A DNA stretch of 31,491 nucleotides from Candidatus Coatesiibacteriota bacterium (GTDB lineage Bacteria; JAFGND01): assembly GCA_016927185.1 (NCBI GenBank), contig JAFGND010000017.1, positions 1 to 31,491 of the forward strand, given 5' to 3'. The translations under genes and the position numbers were made by a program. The notes under the pieces were generated by a model. It did no database searches. It worked only from the letters and a program-made list of their open reading frames with translations, and was not told the origin of the DNA. Positions within the stretch are counted from its first letter, which is position 1, and every line of letters starts with the position of its first letter. Below are positions 1 to 10,963 of the stretch, one piece after another.

Positions 1-500
<500 letters not shown>

Positions 501-504
501 AAGG

Positions 505-527
505 AGATAAGGTGTGTAACCTTATCT
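505..527 (+). other. Stem-loop in the 16S-tRNA spacer
   Basis: AGATAAGGT (505-513) pairs perfectly with ACCTTATCT (519-527) around the loop GTGTA. It lies directly behind the 16S 3' end and has no T-run after it, so it does not look like a terminator. A role in rRNA processing, or in pausing or antitermination, is inferred from position only. Confidence 0.5.
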
Positions 528-614
528 GAAGCACGAATAAGCTTGAGTTTGTTATCTGCATATCCTTTGGAATTACCATTTCCGAATGTGCTATGGGCTT
601 GCTTAAGCTATTAG

Positions 615-688
615 GGGCCTATAGCTCAGTTGGTTAGAGCGCGCGCCTGATAAGCGCGAGGTCATTGGTTCAATTCCAATTAGGCCCA
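615..688 (+). tRNA. tRNA-Ile (GAT anticodon)
   Basis: The acceptor stem is GGGCCTA (615-621) paired with TAGGCCC (681-687), with discriminator A at 688. The D-arm contains AGCTCAGTTGGTTAGAGC and the T-arm contains GGTTCAATTCC. The anticodon GAT is at 649-651 between GC-rich stem halves. The CCA end is not encoded, so a CCA-adding enzyme must complete it. An Ile-Ala tRNA pair in the 16S-23S spacer is the commonest bacterial arrangement. Confidence 0.97.
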
Positions 689-701
689 TACTGAAAAGTA
701 T

Positions 702-774
702 GGGGATGTGGCTCAGCTGGTAGAGCACCGCCCTTGCACGGCGGGTGTCAGCGGTTCGAATCCGCTCATCTCCA
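702..774 (+). tRNA. tRNA-Ala (TGC anticodon)
   Basis: The acceptor stem GGGGATG (702-708) pairs with CATCTCC (767-773), with one G-T wobble and discriminator A at 774. The anticodon TGC is at 735-737 in the loop closed by CCGCC/GGCGG, and the T-arm contains GGTTCGAATCC. It starts 13 nt after tRNA-Ile and has no encoded CCA. It is the usual second tRNA of the rRNA spacer. Confidence 0.97.
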
Positions 775-802
775 TTTAATAAATGTTCATTACTATGAAA
801 AT

Positions 803-822
803 ATAGGGGAAGAAATGAAGTA
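803..822 (+). repeat. 5' arm of the 23S rRNA processing stalk
   Basis: This segment (ATAGGGGAAG then AAATGAAGTA) is the reverse complement of 3875-3895 apart from one G-T wobble and one bulged T at 3878, giving about 20 base pairs. The arms flank the 23S gene about 40 nt before its 5' end and about 13 nt after its 3' end. Bacterial pre-23S rRNA normally forms such a stalk for RNase III cleavage, so this role is inferred from position and pairing. Confidence 0.8.
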
Positions 823-861
823 TTACCGTAGGGTAAACTTGATGGTGAACCTTTGGAAAAA

Positions 862-3862
<3,001 letters not shown>

Positions 3863-3874
3863 ATATATTTTTCG

Positions 3875-3895
3875 TACTTTCATTTCTTCCTCTAT
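3875..3895 (+). repeat. 3' arm of the 23S rRNA processing stalk
   Basis: This T/C-rich stretch (TACTTTCATTTCTTCCTCTAT) pairs with 803-822 across the whole 23S gene, with one wobble (807/3891) and one bulged T (3878). It lies in the 23S-5S spacer. Cutting here would separate 23S from 5S in the primary transcript. Confidence 0.8.
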
Positions 3896-3908
3896 TTAAA
3901 TATTTATT

Positions 3909-4024
3909 CCCGGTGATTATTGGCAGGAGGCCACACCCGTTCCCATTCCGAATACGGCCGTTAAGCTCCTGATCGCTGATGATACTGCAGTCTTACGACT
4001 GTGGGAAAGTAGGTTATCGCCGGG
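3909..4024 (+). rRNA. 5S ribosomal RNA
   Basis: This is a 116-nt gene. Its terminal helix is formed by CCCGGTGAT (3909-3917) and the complementary ATCGCCGGG end (4016-4024). Inside are the conserved CACACCCGTTCCCATTCCGAA segment of loops B-C (about 3931-3952) and GGGAAAGTAGG near the 3' side. It stands 46 nt after the 23S 3' end as the last gene of the rRNA operon. The 3' helix strand runs directly into six T residues. Confidence 0.94.
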
Positions 4025-4030
4025 TTTTTT
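4016..4030 (+). terminator. Possible rRNA-operon termination point: 5S terminal helix plus T-run
   Basis: The 3' strand of the 5S terminal helix (ATCGCCGGG) is followed without a gap by TTTTTT (4025-4030). No separate hairpin lies between 5S and the next gene start at 4154. A stable GC-rich stem followed by a U-tract has the parts of an intrinsic terminator, but the stem closes a 116-nt folded RNA rather than a short loop. Termination here is an inference. Confidence 0.3.
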
Positions 4031-4153
4031 ATTTTGTGAAAAATCTTTTCATGTCCATCAATTACTGCTTGATATACTATCATTTCACTTGACTTAATAT
4101 TTCCAGGGGAAATCCAAGCTCTTTAAGAATAAAATCTCCCTAAAAGGAATTGA

Positions 4154-7012
4154 ATGCCACCACTTGATGAAGTAAGGAATCTTGTTAGTCGTTTTGATGC
4201 AGATCCAAAAAACAGGAATATCAATGAAGAAACTCTTTGCCAATATTTCCTGTTACCATTCTTTGAAATACTAGGCTGGGATATTTCTAACAAGACAGGA
4301 TTGAATGAAGTAAAACCACAATACAGCCTGAGAACAGAAGATGGAAGACAGGCACCTGACTATGCATTCTGTCTTGATGGAAAACCGAAATTCTTTGTAG
4401 AAGCGAAAAAGCCATCTACCAATATAAAATCATTAAGTGAATCAGCTTATCAGTTAAGACGATATGCTTGGAGTGCACATCTTCCAGTTTCGATACTTTC
4501 TGATTTCGATGAATTTGCACTCTATGACTGCAGAGTTCCACCTGCTCATGAAGATGGTGCAGAGATAGCAAGAATAGATTATTTTGAACACAGGAATTTA
4601 GAAAACAAGCTTGAGAATTTCTATAATCTCTTTTCCAAAGAGGCAGTCAAGAATGGTTCTCTGGATAAATATTCAGAAGACACAAGAAATCAAAGAGGAG
4701 TAAGCGAAGTAGATGATGAATTCCTTAAGGAAATAAGGAAGTGGAGAGAAATCCTTGCAGTAGATATAGCACGAAACAATCAAGACCTTGATCAAAGCTC
4801 CCTCAATTATGTAGTCCAGCTTACAATAGACAGGATAATCTTCTTGAGAATTTGTGAAGACAGGGGAATAGAGAAGTTCGGGCAACTGATGTCATTACAG
4901 AATGGGAATAATATCTACAAGAGATTGATTAGTCTTTATCACAATGCAGACGAAAAGTATAATTCAGGCTTGTTTCATTTCAGGAAAGAAAAAGACAGGG
5001 AAGATCCTGATGATATAAGTCTTGATAAAGTTATAAATGACAATACATTAGTTAAAATATTCAAGAGGCTCTATTTCCCGGAAAGTCCTTATGAATTCTC
5101 AGTATTTTCAGCTGAAATCTTAGGTCAGGTTTATGAACAGTTTCTTGGTGAGGTAATAGTATTGAATGAAAACCATGAAGTTGAAATAGTTCAGAAACCA
5201 GAAGTAAGAAAAGCAGGTGGAGTTTACTATACTCCCCGCTATATAGTTGACTATATAGTGAATAATACGGTAGGGAAGCTGTTTGAGAACAAGACTGCAA
5301 AGGAAGCAAGATACATTCATATACTGGATCCAGCTTGCGGATCCGGTTCTTTTCTTTTAGGTGCTTTTGATTACCTGCTTGACTGGTACAGGAAGAAGTA
5401 TTCAGAAGATGGTATTGAAAAGCATGAAAAGGAATTGTATGTTACAAAAGAGGGTGAAGTAAAGCTTACTGTAAATGAAAGGAAGAGAATTCTCCTTGCT
5501 CATTTATATGGAGTTGATATTGACAGTCAGGCAGTTGAAGTGACAAAGCTGTCTTTGCTTCTGAAGGTTCTTGAAGGAGAGAATGACCAGACAATTGATC
5601 TTCAAATGAAGATGTTTCAGGAAAGAGTATTACCTGATTTGACAAGGAATATCAAATGCGGTAATTCATTGATTGGAACTGATTTCTATGAAGGAAAGCA
5701 GAATATAACTAAAGAAGAAATGTTAAGAATCAATGCATTTGACTGGGACAAGGGATTTCCTGAGATAATGAGTAAAGGTGGTTTCGATGCAGTAATAGGG
5801 AATCCACCATGGGTTGATATAAAAGGATTAGACAAGGTAATTGTTAAATTTTATTTTAGTTTTTATAAAACAACAGCAAACAGAATAAATATCTTTTCAA
5901 TTTTTATTGAAAAATCCTTACATTTATTGAATAAAACTGGTAAACTTGGTTTTATTATTCCTAGCTCAATATTAACTCAGAGTTCTTACAATAAGATAAG
6001 AAAAGATATTTTAGATAACTATCAAATAGAAATAATTGTAAGACTTCCTGATAATGTGTTTATAAGTGTTAAAGCAGAAACATGTATTCTGATTGTTTCA
6101 AGTTCTTTTTCAGATAATGGAATTAATACAATAGTATATCAAAGACAAGATAAGATAAGTGAAATTGGTGAAAATAATTGTTTGTCTTTTAAGCAATTTA
6201 ATAAAAGTATATTTCTTAATAATAATTACTTGATAAATGTTATAATGGATAGTAGTATCATAGAAATCTTAAAAAAGATTGAAGATAAAAGTAATTGTTT
6301 AAGCGATATTTGTACTTTTTCACTCGGTATTACACCCTATGATAAATATAAAGGACATACTCAAGAAGAAATAAGAAATAGAATTTTTCATTCAAAAACC
6401 AAGATAAGTGATGAATATAAGGATCTGCTTTCCGGCGAAGATATTAAAAGATATTATATAAATACTAAAGTAAAGGAATTTATTAAATATGGGAAATGGT
6501 TAGGGGCTCCAAGAGAGAAAAAATTCTTTGAAGGTGAAAAAATATTCGTAAGGCAAATTATTAGCGGAAAACCATTACGAATCTATGCGTCATATTCAAA
6601 TACTGAACTTTACATTACCCAAATTGCTTTCTCAATAGTTAGAAAAAGCGATATTTGTTTAAAATTTGTTCTAGGTATTTTAAATTCAAAGCTTATGTCT
6701 TTTTACCATCGGAGTAAATTTCTAGATTTTTCTAAAAACCTTTTTCAGAAGATTCTTATTCAGGATGCGAAATTGTTTCCTTTTAGAATTCTTGATCTGA
6801 AGAATGACCAAGATAAACTAATATATAGTTCAATTATTTCTCTAGTAGATAGAATTCTTGACTTATATAAAGGATATTTTGAAACTCAAGCACCAAACGA
6901 AAAAGCAATTTTCAATAATCTTATAGAAGCAACTGACAGGCAAATAGATGAGCTTGTCTATAAACTCTATGATTTAACTGATGAAGAAATAAGGATAATA
7001 GAAGGAGAATAA
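4154..7012 (+). CDS. Type IIG-like restriction-modification enzyme (nuclease, adenine methyltransferase and specificity in one chain)
   Basis: This 952-aa cytoplasmic protein probably cuts unmodified DNA and methylates adenine in the same target. The N-terminal region resembles HsdR_N-type nuclease domains: a PD-(D/E)xK site is visible as PD at 68-69 and EAK at 83-85. A helical connector follows. The N6-adenine methyltransferase core shows the lead-in GGVYYTPRYIVDYI, the AdoMet motif DPACGSG (392-398), a YGVDID segment, and the catalytic NPPW (550-553). The last 400 residues are a TaqI/Eco57I-type target-recognition region. The length fits Eco57I-like enzymes of about 1000 aa. An AAGGA lies about 6 nt before the ATG. 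From about 5820 to 6890 the GC content falls sharply (hand counts 9-12 GC per 60 nt, against 21-24 in the catalytic half), which suggests a separately acquired recognition domain. It stands alone, directly behind the rRNA operon. A methylase-only activity is less likely because the nuclease motif is intact. The recognition site is unknown. Confidence 0.88.
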   Translation: MPPLDEVRNLVSRFDADPKNRNINEETLCQYFLLPFFEILGWDISNKTGLNEVKPQYSLRTEDGRQAPDYAFCLDGKPKFFVEAKKPSTNIKSLSESAYQLRRYAWSAHLPVSILSDFDEFALYDCRVPPAHEDGAEIARIDYFEHRNLENKLENFYNLFSKEAVKNGSLDKYSEDTRNQRGVSEVDDEFLKEIRKWREILAVDIARNNQDLDQSSLNYVVQLTIDRIIFLRICEDRGIEKFGQLMSLQNGNNIYKRLISLYHNADEKYNSGLFHFRKEKDREDPDDISLDKVINDNTLVKIFKRLYFPESPYEFSVFSAEILGQVYEQFLGEVIVLNENHEVEIVQKPEVRKAGGVYYTPRYIVDYIVNNTVGKLFENKTAKEARYIHILDPACGSGSFLLGAFDYLLDWYRKKYSEDGIEKHEKELYVTKEGEVKLTVNERKRILLAHLYGVDIDSQAVEVTKLSLLLKVLEGENDQTIDLQMKMFQERVLPDLTRNIKCGNSLIGTDFYEGKQNITKEEMLRINAFDWDKGFPEIMSKGGFDAVIGNPPWVDIKGLDKVIVKFYFSFYKTTANRINIFSIFIEKSLHLLNKTGKLGFIIPSSILTQSSYNKIRKDILDNYQIEIIVRLPDNVFISVKAETCILIVSSSFSDNGINTIVYQRQDKISEIGENNCLSFKQFNKSIFLNNNYLINVIMDSSIIEILKKIEDKSNCLSDICTFSLGITPYDKYKGHTQEEIRNRIFHSKTKISDEYKDLLSGEDIKRYYINTKVKEFIKYGKWLGAPREKKFFEGEKIFVRQIISGKPLRIYASYSNTELYITQIAFSIVRKSDICLKFVLGILNSKLMSFYHRSKFLDFSKNLFQKILIQDAKLFPFRILDLKNDQDKLIYSSIISLVDRILDLYKGYFETQAPNEKAIFNNLIEATDRQIDELVYKLYDLTDEEIRIIEGE

Positions 7013-7018
7013 TGTTTT

Positions 7019-7492
7019 ATGGAATTCAGGAAAATTGCTTCTGATGTCAAGATTGGCGAAAATGTAAAGATTTTCGAATTCACCAATCTGTATGGTTGCG
7101 AAATCGGGGATAATACAAAAATCGGTGCATTTGTCGAAATTCAGAAAAATGCAAAAATTGGCAAGAACTGCAAGATATCAAGTCATACTTTTATATGCGA
7201 AGGTGTAACAATTGAGGACAATGTCTTTGTTGGACATAATGTTACATTCATCAATGACCTCTATCCCAGAGCAACCTCGGTAGAAGGAAAACTGCAGAAT
7301 GAAAGCGACTGGAAGGTAGTGCCTACACTTGTAAAACAAGGTGCATCAATAGGTTCTAGCGTCACTATCCTTGCAGGAGTGACAATAGGGGAAAGAGCAA
7401 TAGTTGGTGCAGGAAGCGTTGTTACTAAGGATGTTCCTCCTGATACTATTGTTGCTGGAGTACCTGCAAGAGTAAAAAGAAAGATTGACTGA
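7019..7492 (+). CDS. Hexapeptide-repeat acyltransferase, WbpD/WlbB-like sugar N-acetyltransferase
   Basis: The 157-aa protein is built from left-handed beta-helix hexapeptide repeats throughout (for example VKIGEN, CEIGDN, AKIGKN, VTIEDN, VTIGER). It carries the GHNVTFINDLYPRA segment and ends with VVTKDVPPDTIVAGVPARV, the usual C-terminal signature of this superfamily. Among family members it looks most like the acetyl-CoA-dependent N-acetyltransferases that act on UDP-3-amino sugars in O-antigen synthesis (WbpD/WlbB), which form cytoplasmic trimers. The substrate assignment is by resemblance only. It is slightly short for that group, which often reaches about 190 aa. It starts 6 bp after the restriction enzyme stop, with a GGAG inside that gene about 12 nt before the ATG, so the two are probably co-transcribed. 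No nucleotide-sugar synthesis genes are adjacent. Its 3' end faces the next gene. Confidence 0.85.
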   Translation: MEFRKIASDVKIGENVKIFEFTNLYGCEIGDNTKIGAFVEIQKNAKIGKNCKISSHTFICEGVTIEDNVFVGHNVTFINDLYPRATSVEGKLQNESDWKVVPTLVKQGASIGSSVTILAGVTIGERAIVGAGSVVTKDVPPDTIVAGVPARVKRKID

Positions 7493-7513
7493 TACTTGCA
7501 AACAAGACAGGAT

Positions 7514-8116
7514 CTATTGCTTCTTCACTACTACCTTGTCAATCTTGAATGAAAAAGTATATTCCTTCTTTTTCCCCTTGATTTCAAGCGGCATGTAAAT
7601 GCTGAAATTCTTTCCCTCATACATTTTTTTGGCTTCTATCTCCTTTGCAGGGAATGAAAATAACTCGTATACATTCCAGTAGCTGTTTTGTCCACTAACG
7701 AAATAGACGTTGTATGCAGGAATCATAAGGTCAGATATTTCCATTTTAGGAGGGATAGTCGTGGGAAACTGCGGTTCATCTTTCTTTACATACCTGACAC
7801 CTGAATGAATTATCCTGTATGATGTCCCGTTTATCGTAATGAATGACAAGTCATCCCATTTTATCTTTATTCCTTCATCAGTCTTATTCTTGATTTTGAA
7901 GGAGATGCAAGTCTTTTCCAATAAAAAGCTTATATCAATATTCTCATCAGAAAAGGCTAAAGTCTTTGACACCTTGGGCTTTTCAAGTGAGACATCAAGA
8001 CTGTAGAATGCTCTGGTTGAAGTGCATGCTGAGGATGCTATAAAAAGAAGCATGCCTGTTAAGAACACAATTGAAATAAGCAGAAACTTTTTCAGAAATA
8101 TCTCTCTATTTGACAT
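7514..8116 (-). CDS. Putative lipoprotein of unknown function
   Basis: This 200-aa protein starts with a basic segment and a hydrophobic stretch (about residues 11-28), followed by SSAC with Cys31. That fits a lipoprotein signal peptide, although Ser at -3 of the lipobox is not ideal. The mature part is rich in Lys and beta-forming residues. It contains a region around FKIKNKTDEGIKIKWDDLSF that reads like an immunoglobulin-type or DUF4352-like beta sandwich, but I do not recognise a family with confidence. GAGGT precedes the ATG with suitable spacing. It lies 60 bp after the outer-membrane peptidase gene on the same strand and may be the last gene of that operon. It converges with the acetyltransferase gene, with 21 bp between the stops and no clear hairpin. 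Confidence 0.72.
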   Translation of the reverse strand: MSNREIFLKKFLLISIVFLTGMLLFIASSACTSTRAFYSLDVSLEKPKVSKTLAFSDENIDISFLLEKTCISFKIKNKTDEGIKIKWDDLSFITINGTSYRIIHSGVRYVKKDEPQFPTTIPPKMEISDLMIPAYNVYFVSGQNSYWNVYELFSFPAKEIEAKKMYEGKNFSIYMPLEIKGKKKEYTFSFKIDKVVVKKQ

Positions 8117-8176
8117 ATTACCTCACAATTTTGAGTATTCAGGTAAAGAAAAATAACATTTTCAAGATAAAGAAGT

Positions 8177-10963
8177 TCAAAAAAACAAACCGCCTGTCAA
8201 TACAAATCCTTCCTTTAATTTCCTGTCATCAAATCTGTAAGTAATAAACGGACCGATACTCAACCTTATTCCATACCAGAAAATCAGATCATCAAGAATA
8301 AAGCACGTTGCATCTGATGTCCAGTTCTTTTCATCATCAAACAACCTTCTGTATTTCAATCCCTCAATCTGGAAATTTATATCTAACTTATATGAATGAA
8401 TCTGCCAGAAACGGATTAATGAATACTTGATCGGGAATGTGTAATTGATTGAGCCATATAAATATCTCTCAGTCTGAAACGTGTCTGTCTTATATGATGG
8501 AAACCTGAAAGCTTCTCCACCAAACGAAAAGGTATTATCAAACCAGATGGAGTTAAGGCTGTAAGCATATCCAGTTTCTCCTGTCAAAGATAATGTATGC
8601 TGGCTTATTGGCATGGGAATGTAATTAGCAAATGTCAGTACATTTTTGCTTTGTCTCGAATTTTTCTTCCATTCCTGATAAAGAGAGGATCTTATTCTTG
8701 CGAACTGACCCTTTTTCCAGGAATTCCAGCTTTCTGTATTGTTGTAAATTAAAGCCATGGAAGGAATTAGTCTTATATCAGGAGGCAATCCCCATTCATC
8801 AGGAATTCTTTCTTGTTCACTTATACCAAATATCTTGCTTACTGTAAATGAAGGAGTTAACCTTACATATCTGCTCAAAGGCAAATTAAGTGATAAACTT
8901 CCCCAATTGTTTCTCCAGAAATAGAGACTGTCTTGAAGTGCTTTGTCTGCATGTAAATCAGTACTTCCCTGAATAATAATGGGATATTTCCATGCAGAAT
9001 TAACATATGAAAATCCGAACTCAGCTTTCTTGCTGTCAAGAACCATTCCACCATTCATGAACAATTCATGCCTGTTCAAATCATCTTCAAGATAAATATT
9101 ATATCCGAAATGATGCTGGTTGTTTTTAAAATAGTATGGATACCAGTATTTTGGAGAAATGGAATTCAGGAAATTGTAATCTCTTGCATCTGTTGGTTTT
9201 GAAAAGGTGAGTTTCCTCGGAGAGCCTGCCTTTGCTTCCTTTTTTGAAACTCCTTTTCTGTTCAGGAATATCTTGAAGAGAGACATTCCATTTTCAGAAA
9301 ATCCTGTTGCAAGCGCAGTCGAATCATCTATTGCAAAGGCATTATATATTCCCCCATTTCTTAATCTGCAAGTCTCCTTTGTTTCTTCATTTATATTAAA
9401 CTTGATAAGCTCTGGAAAAGCACTGTTACTTCCCTGAGCATATAGATATCTGTCATCAGATGAGAAAAATGGTGATGAAAGGAATTTCTTGCTGAACTCT
9501 TTTTGGGATCCGGTTTTGAAATCATGTATCAAGCAGCTTACAAGCAAGGGCTTATCCCTGTCCAGCCTCAGATAAGCAAGCTTGCTACCATCTTTGCTGA
9601 ATACCGGTTGTTCGAAAGAGTATCTGTAAGGTTCCTGATAAAGCGGATATGGTTCAGTAAAGTTTTCTGATATCTGTATGGATTGTATCCCGTTTTCATT
9701 AACAACAATTGCCAGGCGAGATAATCCTTTTGAATCACAATGAATTGCGAAATCAATTATCCTTGATTCCTTGAAAAGAATGGAAGTCTTTTTGCTTTCC
9801 AGATCAAGAACTTTCAATCTGGAAAGGGTTCTGTACCCCTTATTATAATTTTCCAGGAAGAAAATCTTCTTGCCATCAAAATCACTTTCTACCCTGTTAC
9901 CAATATCCCTGTTTTTGTATGCACATTTCACATCTTTGCTGTCAAGGTTCCATATATATATTGCTGGATTGGACATAATGCTTTCTTGTCCAATAAAGAC
10001 ATATCCATTCTTGAAGCGGGAAACATGCCTGATATCATGAAACTTTTTGCTTGGTATCTTAATTTCGCTGAAAGTGTCCTTGTCATTTTTCAAATCTCTC
10101 TTCAATTCATATTTCCACTCCTTGTCTGCCTTTGACAGACTTTTATCAATGATTCCTGAAAAGTGCTTCTCAAAACTTACTACAAGAACAAGTGGTGTAC
10201 CTCTCTTCCTGAAAACTTCAGTAAGCAGATCTTCCCTGCTTGCGTACTGTTTTCTCAGGAATGAGAATCCATAATTATAAATTGCCTCTGAACCTGGAAA
10301 TGGAGCCTGTTCTAAACCAAGTATTTCCTCTTGCCTGAAAGGTTTAGTAGTGCGTACATTTAGCAAGGCTTGTCTTACGTCATCCCAGCAGTCATATCCA
10401 GCAACACTGGAGCCGATCTGGGCAACTCCCTCGGTAAACCAGTATGGATTGACTGTATCAGGCAAATAAAGATTACCCAGCATATAATAAAGGACATTTC
10501 CTGCTCCATGCCTTTGTCTCAGGTGAATGAGATGAGTAAGTTCATGAGATGCAACCATTGGCAGCCATGACTTAGAAGATCTGAACTTGTATCTCTTATG
10601 CTGTGTCCATATTTGAATTTTGCCAGTAACTGGATTTGCCAGTCCATTAGAGTAATCCTCGTAACCTATTAGTATGACTGCATATTTTTCATTATCATTT
10701 TTTCTTGCAAAATATGAAATAACCCTGTATGATGTTTCTAAAAGATCAGCTATATATGAAGCTTGTTCATGAAGATAAGGATAATCCTGGAAATATATTG
10801 CAAAATGCCTTGTTTCAATTACCTTCCATTTTTCATCTGAATCAGTCCAGCCAGTTGTATTCATGAATTTTTTTTCGAAAATGTATTCAGGCATTGATTG
10901 TCTGGCATTCAGTAAGCCAGCAATGAGTAAAATGAAAGTTAAGTAACTAATTAATTTCTTCAT
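8177..10963 (-). CDS. Outer-membrane protein with metallopeptidase, beta-propeller and C-terminal barrel regions
   Basis: The protein has 928 residues. A Sec signal peptide occupies about 1-20. Residues about 45-200 form a gluzincin-type peptidase domain: HELTH at 140-144 supplies two zinc ligands and the catalytic Glu, and WFTEG with Glu178 supplies the likely third ligand. Residues about 300-590 contain repeated TolB/WD40-like blades, for example FSKDGSKLAYLRLD and FSSDDRYLYAQGS. The last 330 residues alternate polar and aromatic strands and end in LTGGLFF, a terminal-Phe barrel signal used for outer-membrane assembly. The likely arrangement is a surface or periplasmic peptidase anchored by its own barrel. 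Related peptidase MA/propeller/barrel proteins occur in FCB-group genomes, but I know of no defined substrate. The start lies inside glyS (17-nt overlap), implying coupled translation. The GlyRS neighbour does not indicate function. Confidence 0.8.
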   Translation of the reverse strand: MKKLISYLTFILLIAGLLNARQSMPEYIFEKKFMNTTGWTDSDEKWKVIETRHFAIYFQDYPYLHEQASYIADLLETSYRVISYFARKNDNEKYAVILIGYEDYSNGLANPVTGKIQIWTQHKRYKFRSSKSWLPMVASHELTHLIHLRQRHGAGNVLYYMLGNLYLPDTVNPYWFTEGVAQIGSSVAGYDCWDDVRQALLNVRTTKPFRQEEILGLEQAPFPGSEAIYNYGFSFLRKQYASREDLLTEVFRKRGTPLVLVVSFEKHFSGIIDKSLSKADKEWKYELKRDLKNDKDTFSEIKIPSKKFHDIRHVSRFKNGYVFIGQESIMSNPAIYIWNLDSKDVKCAYKNRDIGNRVESDFDGKKIFFLENYNKGYRTLSRLKVLDLESKKTSILFKESRIIDFAIHCDSKGLSRLAIVVNENGIQSIQISENFTEPYPLYQEPYRYSFEQPVFSKDGSKLAYLRLDRDKPLLVSCLIHDFKTGSQKEFSKKFLSSPFFSSDDRYLYAQGSNSAFPELIKFNINEETKETCRLRNGGIYNAFAIDDSTALATGFSENGMSLFKIFLNRKGVSKKEAKAGSPRKLTFSKPTDARDYNFLNSISPKYWYPYYFKNNQHHFGYNIYLEDDLNRHELFMNGGMVLDSKKAEFGFSYVNSAWKYPIIIQGSTDLHADKALQDSLYFWRNNWGSLSLNLPLSRYVRLTPSFTVSKIFGISEQERIPDEWGLPPDIRLIPSMALIYNNTESWNSWKKGQFARIRSSLYQEWKKNSRQSKNVLTFANYIPMPISQHTLSLTGETGYAYSLNSIWFDNTFSFGGEAFRFPSYKTDTFQTERYLYGSINYTFPIKYSLIRFWQIHSYKLDINFQIEGLKYRRLFDDEKNWTSDATCFILDDLIFWYGIRLSIGPFITYRFDDRKLKEGFVLTGGLFF

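Noticed and set aside
8632-8847. Plus-strand frame opposite the outer-membrane peptidase gene
   Set aside because: It is a shadow of a long, well-supported gene on the other strand, with no family features.
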